A DNA stretch of 64,000 nt. Source: Novosphingobium taihuense. Its GTDB lineage: Bacteria; Pseudomonadota; Alphaproteobacteria; Sphingomonadales; Sphingomonadaceae. A model generated the notes under the pieces. It searched no databases. It was not told the origin of the DNA and saw nothing but the letters and a program-made list of their open reading frames with translations. This document shows, piece after piece, positions 36,931 to 45,268 of this stretch (the stretch's first letter is position 1; each line of letters opens with the position of its first letter). Position numbers and translations under genes: made by a program. The DNA lies in the NCBI RefSeq assembly GCF_007830315.1, contig NZ_VLKJ01000006.1:222645-286644 (forward strand), written 5' to 3'.

Positions 36931-37535
36931 TGGCGGGCGAGGTTTCGCCCGCTTCCCCTTCCCCCGCACTGGTTCTGGCATCAGCCAGCCCGCGTCGGCT
37001 TGAACTGCTGGGCCGCCTCGGCCTCAAGCCCGACCGCGTCGTCGCTACCGACATCGACGAATCCTCGCTCAAGGGTGAGCGCCCGCGCGCCCACGCTGTG
37101 CGCCTGGCCGCAGAGAAGGCGCGCGCCGCAGCCGCTCTCGCCCCCGGCAGCGTGGTCCTTGCCGGAGACACCGTCGTCGGCGCAGGCGCACGAATCCTGC
37201 CCAAGGCCGAGGACGAGGCCACCGCACGCCACTGCCTCGCGTTGCTCTCCGGCCGCCGTCACCGCGTGTTCTCCGCCGTTGCCGTCATCACCCCTGACGG
37301 CACCTTGCGCGAAGCCCTGTCCGAGACGATCGTGCGCTTCAAGCGCCTCTCGCCCGAGGAAATCGCATCCTACATCGCCAGCGGCGAATGGCACGGCAAG
37401 GCGGGCGGCTATGCCATCCAGGGCAGCGCCGAGGGATTCTGCGACTGGCTCTCCGGCAGCCACTCTGGCGTCGTCGGTCTGCCTCTGTTCGAAACGCGCC
37501 GTCTGCTGCGCGCCGCTGGCGTGAAAGTCGGCTGA
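36930..37535 (+). CDS. maf: Maf-family nucleoside triphosphate pyrophosphatase
   Basis: 201 residues. Maf fold: LVLASASPRRLELLGRLGL, then VVLAGDTVVGAG, HRVFSAVAV and GYAIQGSAEGF. It likely hydrolyses non-canonical NTPs (dTTP/UTP-type or m7GTP-type cannot be told). Overlaps infA (TGATG) and is followed 3 nt later by the RNase gene. Confidence 0.93.
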   Translation: MAGEVSPASPSPALVLASASPRRLELLGRLGLKPDRVVATDIDESSLKGERPRAHAVRLAAEKARAAAALAPGSVVLAGDTVVGAGARILPKAEDEATARHCLALLSGRRHRVFSAVAVITPDGTLREALSETIVRFKRLSPEEIASYIASGEWHGKAGGYAIQGSAEGFCDWLSGSHSGVVGLPLFETRRLLRAAGVKVG

Positions 37536-37538
37536 GGC

Positions 37539-38531
37539 ATGTCCGCACAATGGCTCTATGAAGACGGCATTGCCGAGGAACGCGCCATCCTCGTCTCGGG
37601 CGGCAGCATCCTGTCTGCCCGCGTGGAATGGGGTGAGGCACTGCGCCCCGGCCTCGTTGCACAGGCCCGCCTCACCAAGCGCCACCACGGCAGCCGTCGC
37701 GGCATCGTCCGCTTCGAAAACGGCACCGAAGCCGTGATCGACCAGCTCCCGCGCGAGGCCACCGAAGGCGTAACGATCACCGTCCGCGTGATCCGCGCCG
37801 CGATTGCCGAGCGCGGCCGCACCAAGCTCCCCGTCGCCCGCCCCGCCCCCGGCGAAGCACCCCGCCCCGCTCCCACTCTGCGCGAGGAGATCGAGGCAAG
37901 CGGTGCCGCCTTGCGCGCGCTCCCCGTCACCAACGCCGAATTCGGCCGCCATGGCTGGGATGAACTCGTCGAACAGGCGCAGACCGGCGAAATCCCCTTT
38001 CCGGGCGGCTCGATAATCGTCAGCCCCACCCCGGCGATGACCCTGATCGACATCGACGGCGCGCTCCCCCCGCTCAAGCTCGCGCTTGCCGCGGTGCCGG
38101 TCATCGCCGAGGCGCTGCACCGCTTCGATATCGGGGGGGCGATCGGCATCGATTTCCCGACCCTGGCCGACAAGCAGGACCGCCAGCAGATCGACAAGGC
38201 GCTGGGCAATGCGCTGATCGACTGGACCGGCGAGCGCACCGCGATGAACGGCTTCGGCTTCGTCCACCTCGTCGCCCGGCTCGAACGCCCCTCGCTTGTC
38301 GCGCGCCACGCCCGCCACCCCGCCACGGCCGCCGCGCGCGTGCTGCTGCGCCAGGCTGAGCGCGTGACCGAACCCGGCGCACTGCTGCTAACCGCCAACC
38401 CTCGCGTGCTTGAAGCGCTTCAGAGCGACTGGGAGAGAGAACTCGCACGCCGCGCCGGGCGTGTCGTGCGCCGCAAGGCGGACGCAGGCCTTGCCCTTTT
38501 CGGCGGCTTTGCCCAAGGCGTTCCGCTATGA
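37539..38531 (+). CDS. short RNase E/G-family protein
   Basis: 330 residues, shorter than RNase G (about 490). An N-terminal S1-like beta-barrel (about 15-100) is followed by the RNase E/G catalytic (DNase I-like) fold. The two Mg-binding aspartates are at D171 (MTLIDIDGA) and D205 (IGIDFPTL). The C-terminal zinc-link (CPxCxGRG type) of RNase E/G is missing. It may be a monomeric paralogue, or an RNA-processing enzyme of the infA-maf-yacG operon. The stop overlaps the yacG start. Confidence 0.85.
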   Translation: MSAQWLYEDGIAEERAILVSGGSILSARVEWGEALRPGLVAQARLTKRHHGSRRGIVRFENGTEAVIDQLPREATEGVTITVRVIRAAIAERGRTKLPVARPAPGEAPRPAPTLREEIEASGAALRALPVTNAEFGRHGWDELVEQAQTGEIPFPGGSIIVSPTPAMTLIDIDGALPPLKLALAAVPVIAEALHRFDIGGAIGIDFPTLADKQDRQQIDKALGNALIDWTGERTAMNGFGFVHLVARLERPSLVARHARHPATAAARVLLRQAERVTEPGALLLTANPRVLEALQSDWERELARRAGRVVRRKADAGLALFGGFAQGVPL

Positions 38532-38704
38532 CTACCCCAACCTCTGGGCCCACCGTGAAGCGCTGTCCGATTTGCGGCAAACCCCGCAGCGAAGTGCACA
38601 CCCCCTTCTGCTCAACCCGCTGCAAGGACCGCGATCTGGTCCAGTGGCTCGAAGGCGGCTACGCCCTCCCCGGCCGCCCGCTTGAGGAAGATCCGGAAGA
38701 CTGA
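38528..38704 (+). CDS. yacG: zinc-binding DNA gyrase inhibitor YacG
   Basis: 58 residues, ATG 38528 overlapping the RNase TGA. Zinc ligands are C13 and C16 (RCPICGKP), and C28 and C32 (FCSTRCKDRD). The motif DLVQWLEGGYALPG is diagnostic of YacG, which binds and inhibits gyrase. It is the last gene of infA-maf-RNase-yacG. Confidence 0.94.
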   Translation: MTTPTSGPTVKRCPICGKPRSEVHTPFCSTRCKDRDLVQWLEGGYALPGRPLEEDPED

Positions 38705-38812
38705 GAAGGTCCCAAAATTTTCACGCGATGGGGCTTGCCAAGGACGCCCCGCTTCGCCATAGGCGCGCTTCCCATCGAGCCATGTCTCTTCGAAGACATG
38801 GCAGACGACGAT

Positions 38813-38888
38813 GCCCGGGTAGCTCAGTTGGTAGAGCAGCGGATTGAAAATCCGCGTGTCGGCGGTTCGAATCCGTCCCCGGGCACCA
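38813..38888 (+). tRNA. tRNA-Phe (anticodon GAA)
   Basis: 76 nt with the CCA end encoded. Acceptor GCCCGGG pairs with CCCGGGC. The anticodon arm is CGGAT-TGAAAAT-ATCCG, with loop anticodon GAA. The T-loop is GTTCGAATC. It lies between yacG and a tyrosine integrase. The 3' end is the probable attachment site for the decayed element that follows. I did not find a duplicate of the 3' end farther right. Confidence 0.97.
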
Positions 38889-38999
38889 TTGGCCTGTTCG
38901 CCAAACCCCGCCAAAGCTTGAAAAAACCACGGAAATCTACCACTTTTAGCGTCGGCTTTACCGCTGATGCTCGCTTTTGTTCGCCGATATTCGGTCGAT

Positions 39000-39054
39000 C
39001 TTGGGGGCCTTTGTGGGGGCCTTGTGAAAAAGCCTGATTTGAAAGGCCCCCAAG
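39000..39054 (+). promoter_or_regulatory. long hairpin abutting the integrase start codon
   Basis: A perfect 13-bp inverted repeat, CTTGGGGGCCTTT (39000-39012) and AAAGGCCCCCAAG (39042-39054), encloses 29 nt and ends exactly one base before the ATG at 39055. The loop contains a second GGGGGCC, forming direct repeats with the left arm. It may sequester the ribosome binding site, or be an integrase or excisionase binding site. The rest of 38889-38999 shows no gene. Confidence 0.7.
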
Positions 39055-40280
39055 ATGGCCCTTAGCGATTGTGCGATCCGCGCTCTGAAGGCCCTCGCCA
39101 AAGATTATCGCGTGGCCGACGAGAAGGGCCTCTATCTTCAGGTTTCCCTCGCTGGCGGGCGTCTATGGCGGATGAAATACCGCCCCCCGGCGGCACCGAG
39201 AAGAAGCTGGCGTTCGGCGCTTATCCTGAAGTGTCGCTGAAGGCGGCACGCGATCTGCGCAACGATGCCCGCAAGTTGCTCGCGTCTGGCACTGATCCGG
39301 TGGAGACGAAGAAGCAGGACCGCCACGCCGCCAAGGTCAGCGCTGCCAATTCCTGCGTCGTCGTGGCGCAAAGCTACATCGACAAGTGCAAGCGTGAAGT
39401 CCGTTCGGAACGGACCACGGACAAGCAACAGTGGCTTCTGAAGCTGCTGGACCGCACCATAGGCCAGCGCCCTGTCGCGGAAATCCAGCCGTTCGAAATG
39501 CTGGAAGCCGTGCGCAAGTATGAAACCACCGGGCGCACCGAAGCCGCGCACCGCGCATTGCAGTTCGCTAGCCAAGTGTTCCGCTTCGCCATCGCGAACC
39601 AGTTGGCACCGTCAGACCCGACGCGCGATCTGCGCGGTGCATTGACCAGCCACAAGTCGAAGCACCACGCCGCTATTCTCGAACCGAAGAAGGCGGGCGA
39701 ACTCCTGCGCGCAATCGACGGCTATGACGGCCACCCCGTCACGCGCTTCGTCCTGCAACTGGCGGCACTGGTCTTCGTGCGCCCCGGCGAACTGCGCTAT
39801 GCCGAATGGTCGGAGTTCGACTTCGACGCCAAGGTCTGGCGCATACCAGCAGAAAAGATGAAGGCGCGTTCCGAACACGTCGTGCCCCTGTCGCGCCAAG
39901 CGCTCGCCGTGCTGGCCGAGGCACGCGCCCTGACGGGTGATGGTCAGTATGTCTTCCCGTCGATCCGCACGCACCTTCGCCCGATGTCGGAAAACACCGT
40001 ATACGCCGCGCTTCGTCGACTGGGATACTCCAACGACGAAATGACTGGCCACGGCTTCCGCGCAATGGCCAGCACGCTCCTGAACGAATCGAGCAAGTGG
40101 TCGTCAGACGCGATCGAACGCGCACTGGCCCACAAGGACAAAGACGCCGTGCGCGCCGCCTACCATCGCGGCCAGCACTGGCAGGAACGGGTGGATATGG
40201 CGCAATGATGGGCGGACTTCTTGGATCAACTCCGGAAGGGTGCTGAGGTCGTTATTCTGCACCAGATGCATCAACGTTAG
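39055..40280 (+). pseudogene. tyrosine-type integrase (DUF4102 class), frameshifted and prematurely stopped
   Basis: N-terminal DUF4102 arm-binding domain in frame 39055 (ALSDCAIRALKALAKDYRV, then GLYLQVSLAGGRLWRMKYR) breaks at a C6 tract (39183-39188). The sequence continues in the -1 frame (PPGGTEKKLAFGAYPEVSLKAARD). Catalytic residues remain: R in RPGELRYAEW, HxxR in GHGFRAMAS, H in ALAHKD, and Y in AAYHRG. The frame ends at TGA 40206-40208 just after MAQ. Reading on in frame gives WADFLDQLRKGAEVV to TAG 40278-40280, which matches the usual C-terminus (MAQWWAD...), so TGG probably became TGA. Either a dead gene or, less likely, one expressed by -1 slippage. Confidence 0.82.
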
Positions 40281-40328
40281 CTTCACATTGCATTGCTGTT
40301 TCCACTCGTTCGCGCATACTGGCGAACT

Positions 40329-41207
40329 ATGGCGGAACACTGGATACCAATTGGCAAGGCATTGGAGCTTGCAGGAAACGCAGCTAACTTGTTTTCGAGG
40401 CTTCGAGAAGGGCTCGCAGTAGGTCGCGGCTAGGCCATCACGATTGACGGTGAGAGATTCGAGAATTGCGTCGTTCCGGCTAACGTTTGGGCCCGCTCGG
40501 CGGACTTTAAGGTCCAAGACCTAGATGCGGGCGACATTTTCAGTTCGACGAACCAAAGCTTCCGCGCCTACGGCATTACAATTGCCCTGAGCGGCGTCCT
40601 AGACATGCTTGAATTTCATCTGCGCGCGGCAGTCGCCCGTTCGTTGTCAGTCGCATCTGATCTTGAGTGGATTCCCGCTTATCGAGTGATCGAGATGGCG
40701 CAAGCTAAGGCTGCAAGCCGCCCCTTTGACGTCTTGACCGCAAATATAGAGAAAGCGCGTTGCGGCTTCGTCACAGCAAAGGCAGTGCTGGCGCAAGCCA
40801 AAGCCTTTGCAAATTCCCCTTGGCTTTGGGAAGAGCGGGAATGGAGCGTTCCGGGCTGGTTTTGGATCGACTTCACTATCTCACCTAGTGACATCAGCCT
40901 CACACGAACGCGGCTGTCGGCGCAAGGTGTAGGACCAAATCGAGAGCGAATTATATCAATGCAGGGACTACACTTCCACAGGAAGGCCTTAGATGCCGTT
41001 CCTGAGCTAGCCCTTTCACGGAACAGCAAGGACGCTTCAGCAAGGGGGCGACCGCCCAAGTACAACTGGGAGGCGGCTAACTCTGCAGTGTGGGGCCAAA
41101 TCTTCCGCGGCGATCTCAAGCCGAAAATGCTGCTGCAGGTCGAGGAAGCATTGCGAGAGTATTTTGCTCAGGCGAACGAGGAACCTTCGGAAGCTGTAAT
41201 ACGATAG
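40329..41207 (+). pseudogene. hypothetical gene of the tRNA-Phe element, interrupted by in-frame TAG
   Basis: A single frame starts at ATG 40329 (MAEHWIPIGKALELAGNAAN), is broken by TAG at 40431-40433 (codon 35), and runs on without another stop to 41207, 292 codons in all. The part after the TAG has no good start until ATG 40605 (codon 93), so a shortened 200-residue protein from 40605 could still be made. The sequence after the TAG is continuous and protein-like (ITIDGERFENCVV). No family is recognised. AT content is higher than in the flanks, and it sits behind a broken integrase. Confidence 0.7.
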
Positions 41208-41657
41208 CACGCGAACATTATTTATTCAGAGCTACTGCGTGAATAGCTTCGAAATTTTTCAGGTGCATTGCGACTGCATGGGTCCGCTCAAGCATAGTGT
41301 TGTCGAGAATATCACGCTCATCGCCATCGCTGCTGGAATAGGAAAGGGGCGGTCAAACGCTTTTGCAAAGAGCTCGGACGAAGCGAGGTAGTGGCTAAGC
41401 AGTGTTCAAATCTGTTATAACTCATGTCGGCCCTCGACCAGATCCGGTCGTTCGGGTGCGCCGCGGTGAACGTCGGCTTGCCCTGCAACCGGTCAGTCGC
41501 ATCTGGTTGGACATCTCAAGAGAGGTCAGCAGGAGCGCTTTTCTTCACAACCTCGAATCTTGCCATCTCATGACCCCTGTCAGGGCTGGCCCGATTGCGG
41601 AACTATTGGCGTAGTCGTCTATTCTGTTCTTGTGAATGCGAATGGTAGGGGCAGGTC
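41208..41657. other. 450-nt gap, probable element debris
   Basis: No convincing gene. On the minus strand a 43-codon stretch (41218 to about 41352) reads like a protein end, with ERDILDNTMLERTHAVAMHL and a terminal TAA at 41218-41220, but it has no start or partner. A 70-codon plus frame at 41402 lacks a ribosome site and any motif. I saw no copy of the tRNA-Phe 3' end here, although this is where the right junction of the element would be expected. Confidence 0.45.
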
Positions 41658-42893
41658 TTGAAGAAATGGCAGTGGGCCTTGCGGCTTTTGACGCGGCGCA
41701 TGTGGTTTCGAGCAGGACTGTTCTGCGTGTTTGCGATAGGCTTGGCACTCGCCAGCGCGATTATCGGCCATGTCATTTCTTATGAGTTTGCGACAAAGGT
41801 TGGTGCCAGTTCGGTCGACAGTATTCTCAACGTGCTCGCATCGAGCATGTTGGCTGTCACGACATTTTCGCTGACGGCAATGGTCTCTGCATACTCAGGG
41901 GCGACGAGCAATATCACCCCTCGCGCGGTGCAGTTGCTCGTCGAGGATGCGACCGCCCAGAATGCGCTGGCAACGTTCCTTGGCAGCTTTCTGTTCGCCA
42001 TCGTGGGAATCATCGCGCTGTCGACGGGATTTTATGGCGAGAGTGGCCGGGTCATACTGCTTGGCGGCACGATCGTTGTCATCGCCACCATCGTCATAAC
42101 TTTTCTTCGCTGGATTGAACACATCACCCGCTTCGGGCGCGTGAATGATACGATCGCCCGTGTCGAAACAGCAGCAATGAAGGCAACATCTGCGGTCGGC
42201 CCACCGCGCTTCGGGCCACGCAGGGAGCGTGATGTTCCTGATGGTGCGGCCCTGATCCATCTCGAGCACATCGGCCGCATTACGCACGTTGACATTGCCG
42301 TTCTGCAGGAAGTGGCTGAAGACATCGATGGCCAGATCGTTCTGTCGGCCCCACCTGGAACCATGGCCGATCCGTCGCGGATGGCTGCCTGGACCACCGC
42401 CCGGCCAGACGCGAAGCAGGTGGAGACCTTGCGTTCGGCCTTCACCGTCGCGCACGATCGCGCCTTCGATCACGATCCACGCTTTGGTCTTGTGGTCCTT
42501 TCCGAGATCGCCTCGCGCGCCTTGTCGCCCGCCGTGAACGATCCGGGGACCGCCATTTCGGTGATCGAGGCTGGCACGAGGGTCCTGTCGGCAATCGTCG
42601 CAATCGAGGAGAGCACCGACGGGCCTTGCTCGGACAAGGTGATTGTTCCACCCCTGAGCTTTCCCGAACTGCTTGAGGACTTCTACCGCCCGATTGCGCG
42701 CGATGGTGCGGGGCTCATCGAGGTGGCGATCCGATTGCAGAAGTCGCTCGCTGCTCTGGCCGAGGCAGAGCCTGCTGCACGCGCCGATTGCGCGGCTGCC
42801 GCAGCCGAAGCGCTAGCCCGCGCGATGGCCGCGATGACAGCCGAAGCCGACCGGTCGCAGATTGCCCGGATACATCGCCGCTACTGGTCCTGA
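41658..42893 (+). CDS. DUF2254 membrane protein
   Basis: 411 residues. Four N-terminal membrane helices within about residues 15-150 (FCVFAIGLALASAIIGHVIS; MLAVTTFSLTAMVSA; NALATFLGSFLFAIVGIIAL; VILLGGTIVVIATIVITFL). A soluble C-terminal domain carries the conserved DHDPRFGLVVLSEIASRALSPAVNDPGTAISVIEA segment. Function in the family is unknown. The start is TTG (MKKWQWALRLL) after GTAGGGGCAGG. It is the first gene right of the decayed element and probably belongs to the chromosome. Confidence 0.85.
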   Translation: MKKWQWALRLLTRRMWFRAGLFCVFAIGLALASAIIGHVISYEFATKVGASSVDSILNVLASSMLAVTTFSLTAMVSAYSGATSNITPRAVQLLVEDATAQNALATFLGSFLFAIVGIIALSTGFYGESGRVILLGGTIVVIATIVITFLRWIEHITRFGRVNDTIARVETAAMKATSAVGPPRFGPRRERDVPDGAALIHLEHIGRITHVDIAVLQEVAEDIDGQIVLSAPPGTMADPSRMAAWTTARPDAKQVETLRSAFTVAHDRAFDHDPRFGLVVLSEIASRALSPAVNDPGTAISVIEAGTRVLSAIVAIEESTDGPCSDKVIVPPLSFPELLEDFYRPIARDGAGLIEVAIRLQKSLAALAEAEPAARADCAAAAAEALARAMAAMTAEADRSQIARIHRRYWS

Positions 42894-43007
42894 AGGCACT
42901 GTCGCGAGCGTCCGATTGAACTGGAAGCGGCAGATCGACCAAGCTAGGGAAACCCGGACCGGGGCGGATCGGATCCTGCGCCATCGGCATGACAAGGAGC
43001 CAGCCGC

Positions 43008-44282
43008 GTGATCGGTAGCCTGTTTCTCACGCCCTTCAACGCGGCCGCCGTGCTCATCGTGGTCGCGGCCGTGCTGGGTTATGTCAACTTCAGGTACCTG
43101 CGCCTGCCGTCGTCCATTGGCCTCACGGTCATGGGTGCACTGGCATCGCTGCTGGTCGTTGCCCTGGACGAATTGCTGCCTTCGAGTTCTGTCAGCCGCG
43201 ACCTGGCAGACTTCATCGCAGGGATCGATTTTCACGCCACCCTGATGGACGGCATGCTCTCGTTCCTGCTGTTTGCAGGCGCGCTCCATGTCTCTTGGCA
43301 GCAGTTGCACAAGGGACGCTGGGCGATCCTCGTGCTCAGCACGGTTGGCGTGATGCTTTCGACGGCCATCGTCGGGACAGGGTTCCTCCTTCTCACCAGT
43401 GCCATGGGCTATGCGATACCCGCGATCTGGTGCTTCGTGTTTGGCGCGCTGATCAGCCCGACCGATCCGGTATCGGTCATGAGCGTGCTGAAGCGCACCA
43501 GCGTTTCGCCGCTGTTGGAAGCGACAGTAGCCGGTGAGAGCCTGTTCAACGATGGGGTTGGCGTGGTGATCTTCGCGATCCTGCTGGCCGCGGCCACCAG
43601 CGGCGCTCCGCTCGATCTCGGTCACGCGGCACTGCTGTTCGCCGAGGAAGCGGGCGGTGGCATCCTGCTGGGCATGGTCATCGGCTGGATCGCATTTCGG
43701 GCCATGCGCTCGATCGACGACTACAAGGTAGAGGTCATGATCAGCCTTGCGTCGGTGATGGGCGGCTATGCCATCGCCAGCCCGCTGCACGTCAGCGGTC
43801 CAGTCGCGATGGCGGTTGCGGGCCTCATCATCGGCAACGCCGGGGTGGCCCATGCGATGAGCGACACCACGCGCGATTACCTGCACAAGTTCTGGGACCT
43901 GATCGACGATATCCTCAACACCGTGCTGTTCCTGCTGATCGGACTGGAAGCCGTGACCGTGCCGCGCGATCCAGGGCTGATCCTGCTCGGCGGGGGAGCC
44001 ATTGCGCTTTCGCTGCTGGCCCGGTCGGTATCGGTCATCCTGCCGCTTTCGGCCTTCGGCAAGGCGCGGGCTGCGGGCGCGATCGTGCCCGTCACCCTGA
44101 TCTGGGGCGGGTTGCGTGGTGGCATTTCGGTGGCTCTCGCGCTGGGCCTGCCCCACGGGAGCGAACGTGACCTGATCCTCGCGGCGACTTACGCCGTCGT
44201 GCTGTTCACGGTCATCGTGCAGGGCGGGACGATTGCCGGCATCCTGCAGCGCCTGGAAAACAGGAACGCGAACCCTGCGTGA
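43008..44282 (+). CDS. CPA1-family Na+/H+ or K+/H+ antiporter (NhaP-like)
   Basis: 424 residues, about 12 helices. The core ion-binding motifs are ALISPTDPVSVMSVLK and VAGESLFNDGVGVVIF, with the ND pair of CPA1 antiporters. The GLRGGISVALAL loop precedes the last helices. No cytoplasmic regulatory tail is present. It exchanges a cation for protons; ion choice is unknown. The start is GTG 43008. A 14-bp tandem duplication begins in its stop codon (44280). Confidence 0.9.
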   Translation: MIGSLFLTPFNAAAVLIVVAAVLGYVNFRYLRLPSSIGLTVMGALASLLVVALDELLPSSSVSRDLADFIAGIDFHATLMDGMLSFLLFAGALHVSWQQLHKGRWAILVLSTVGVMLSTAIVGTGFLLLTSAMGYAIPAIWCFVFGALISPTDPVSVMSVLKRTSVSPLLEATVAGESLFNDGVGVVIFAILLAAATSGAPLDLGHAALLFAEEAGGGILLGMVIGWIAFRAMRSIDDYKVEVMISLASVMGGYAIASPLHVSGPVAMAVAGLIIGNAGVAHAMSDTTRDYLHKFWDLIDDILNTVLFLLIGLEAVTVPRDPGLILLGGGAIALSLLARSVSVILPLSAFGKARAAGAIVPVTLIWGGLRGGISVALALGLPHGSERDLILAATYAVVLFTVIVQGGTIAGILQRLENRNANPA

Positions 44283-44307
44283 TGGGCCCCGCGTGATGGG
44301 CCCCGCC
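44280..44307. repeat. 14-bp tandem duplication over the antiporter stop codon
   Basis: TGATGGGCCCCGCG (44280-44293) is followed by TGATGGGCCCCGCC (44294-44307), and a third TGATG starts right after. The first TGA is the antiporter stop. It fills most of the 37-nt gap to the convergent lipoprotein gene, and GGGCCCC is self-complementary. Confidence 0.7.
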
Positions 44308-44319
44308 TGATGCGAAGGC

Positions 44320-45210
44320 CTAGCTGTCCCAGTCTGCCAGCGGCTCGCCAGTAGCGGCATCCTCAAGGGTGATCTTGCCGAATTCGACCGCCACTGCACA
44401 GACCGGCGGCTTGGTCGTCTGGCCGTTTACGCAATGCACCGGCTGGCCATCGCCAAAGGCTGTGATCCGTCCTTCGATCCTGATCCGGAACGCTCGAGGT
44501 GTCGGCTCGGCATCTTTGGCCAGTTTCGCCGTATAGGCATAAGGCCTCTTGCCCCGCAGCAGCTTGCGCGGCGCGTCGGACGAGAAATACTGCACGAGCG
44601 CGAGCCTGTTGTCCGGCGCGGCCTGCACCGCCGGTTTCACGTCTGCGATTTTCGAATCTGCCTTTTCCGGCGTTTCAGGCGTTTCCGCATCGGCGGCAGG
44701 ACGCGGGCACTGTTCCGACCGTGTCCAGGGCCGTTCGATCCAGAAGCCCTCGGCCGTTTCGAACGGCTGGCCATTGGCCAGGTCCGCAAATAACGGGTCG
44801 CCGGCCCAGTTCTGCCGGCTAAAGCTCACCCGCAAGACCTTTGTCGCCGGATCGAAGCTCCACGAACCCCAGCCACCGTTTGCGCCGTCCCCGCATGCAA
44901 TGGGCATGGTCAGTTCGAAGCTTCGGTTCGCCAATTCGATGTTCGATTTCGGCAGGGGATTTCCAGCCGCAACTTCGTCCGCCGCCGCTGCAACCGCTAC
45001 CAGTATCTCGGCACGGCCCAAGGCAGAAAGCGCCTTGACCGCCGCAGTCGTGGTCGAAGGCGAATCCTCGGCAACCTCGGGCGTTGCCGATGCCTCAGGC
45101 GCGGGATCGGAACGCTGGCAGCCGGCGAGGGCGATAAAGGCTGCAAGGGCCAGCGCCCGGCCCGCCGACCGACGGGACGGCCATTCTCTGCTGCAATTTG
45201 CCTCGATCAT
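44320..45210 (-). CDS. putative lipoprotein with COG3650-like duplicated region
   Basis: 296 residues. Signal RRSAGRALALAAFIALAGC with lipobox LAGC. It is followed by a Ser/Pro/Ala-rich linker with four to six acidic residues. One half has IACGDGANGGWGSWSFDPATKVLRVSFSRQNW. The other half has a second small domain (GEGRITAFGDGQPVHCVNGQTTKPPVCAVAVEFGK) with two Cys. The family call is tentative. ATG 45210 is preferred over TTG 45216. Divergent from the SLC13 permease. Confidence 0.6.
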   Translation of the reverse strand: MIEANCSREWPSRRSAGRALALAAFIALAGCQRSDPAPEASATPEVAEDSPSTTTAAVKALSALGRAEILVAVAAAADEVAAGNPLPKSNIELANRSFELTMPIACGDGANGGWGSWSFDPATKVLRVSFSRQNWAGDPLFADLANGQPFETAEGFWIERPWTRSEQCPRPAADAETPETPEKADSKIADVKPAVQAAPDNRLALVQYFSSDAPRKLLRGKRPYAYTAKLAKDAEPTPRAFRIRIEGRITAFGDGQPVHCVNGQTTKPPVCAVAVEFGKITLEDAATGEPLADWDS

Positions 45211-45268
45211 CCGCAAAGCCTAGCATCGATTGTAGGAAAGGTCATCTGTCTGTAAGCATTCAATAATC

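Noticed and set aside
39055..41207. Recoding of TGA (Trp) and TAG in the tRNA-Phe element
   Set aside because: No suppressor tRNA or other recoding evidence is visible in the window, and a decaying integrase is the simpler explanation.
38813..41657. Complete prophage or genomic island at tRNA-Phe
   Set aside because: Only an integrase and one other gene, both broken, are present; no structural, replication or right-hand attachment site was identified.
42813..44399. 528-codon minus-strand frame over the CPA1 antiporter
   Set aside because: Shadow of a gene with clear CPA1 ion-binding motifs; the antisense product is Arg/Gln/His-rich with no domain.
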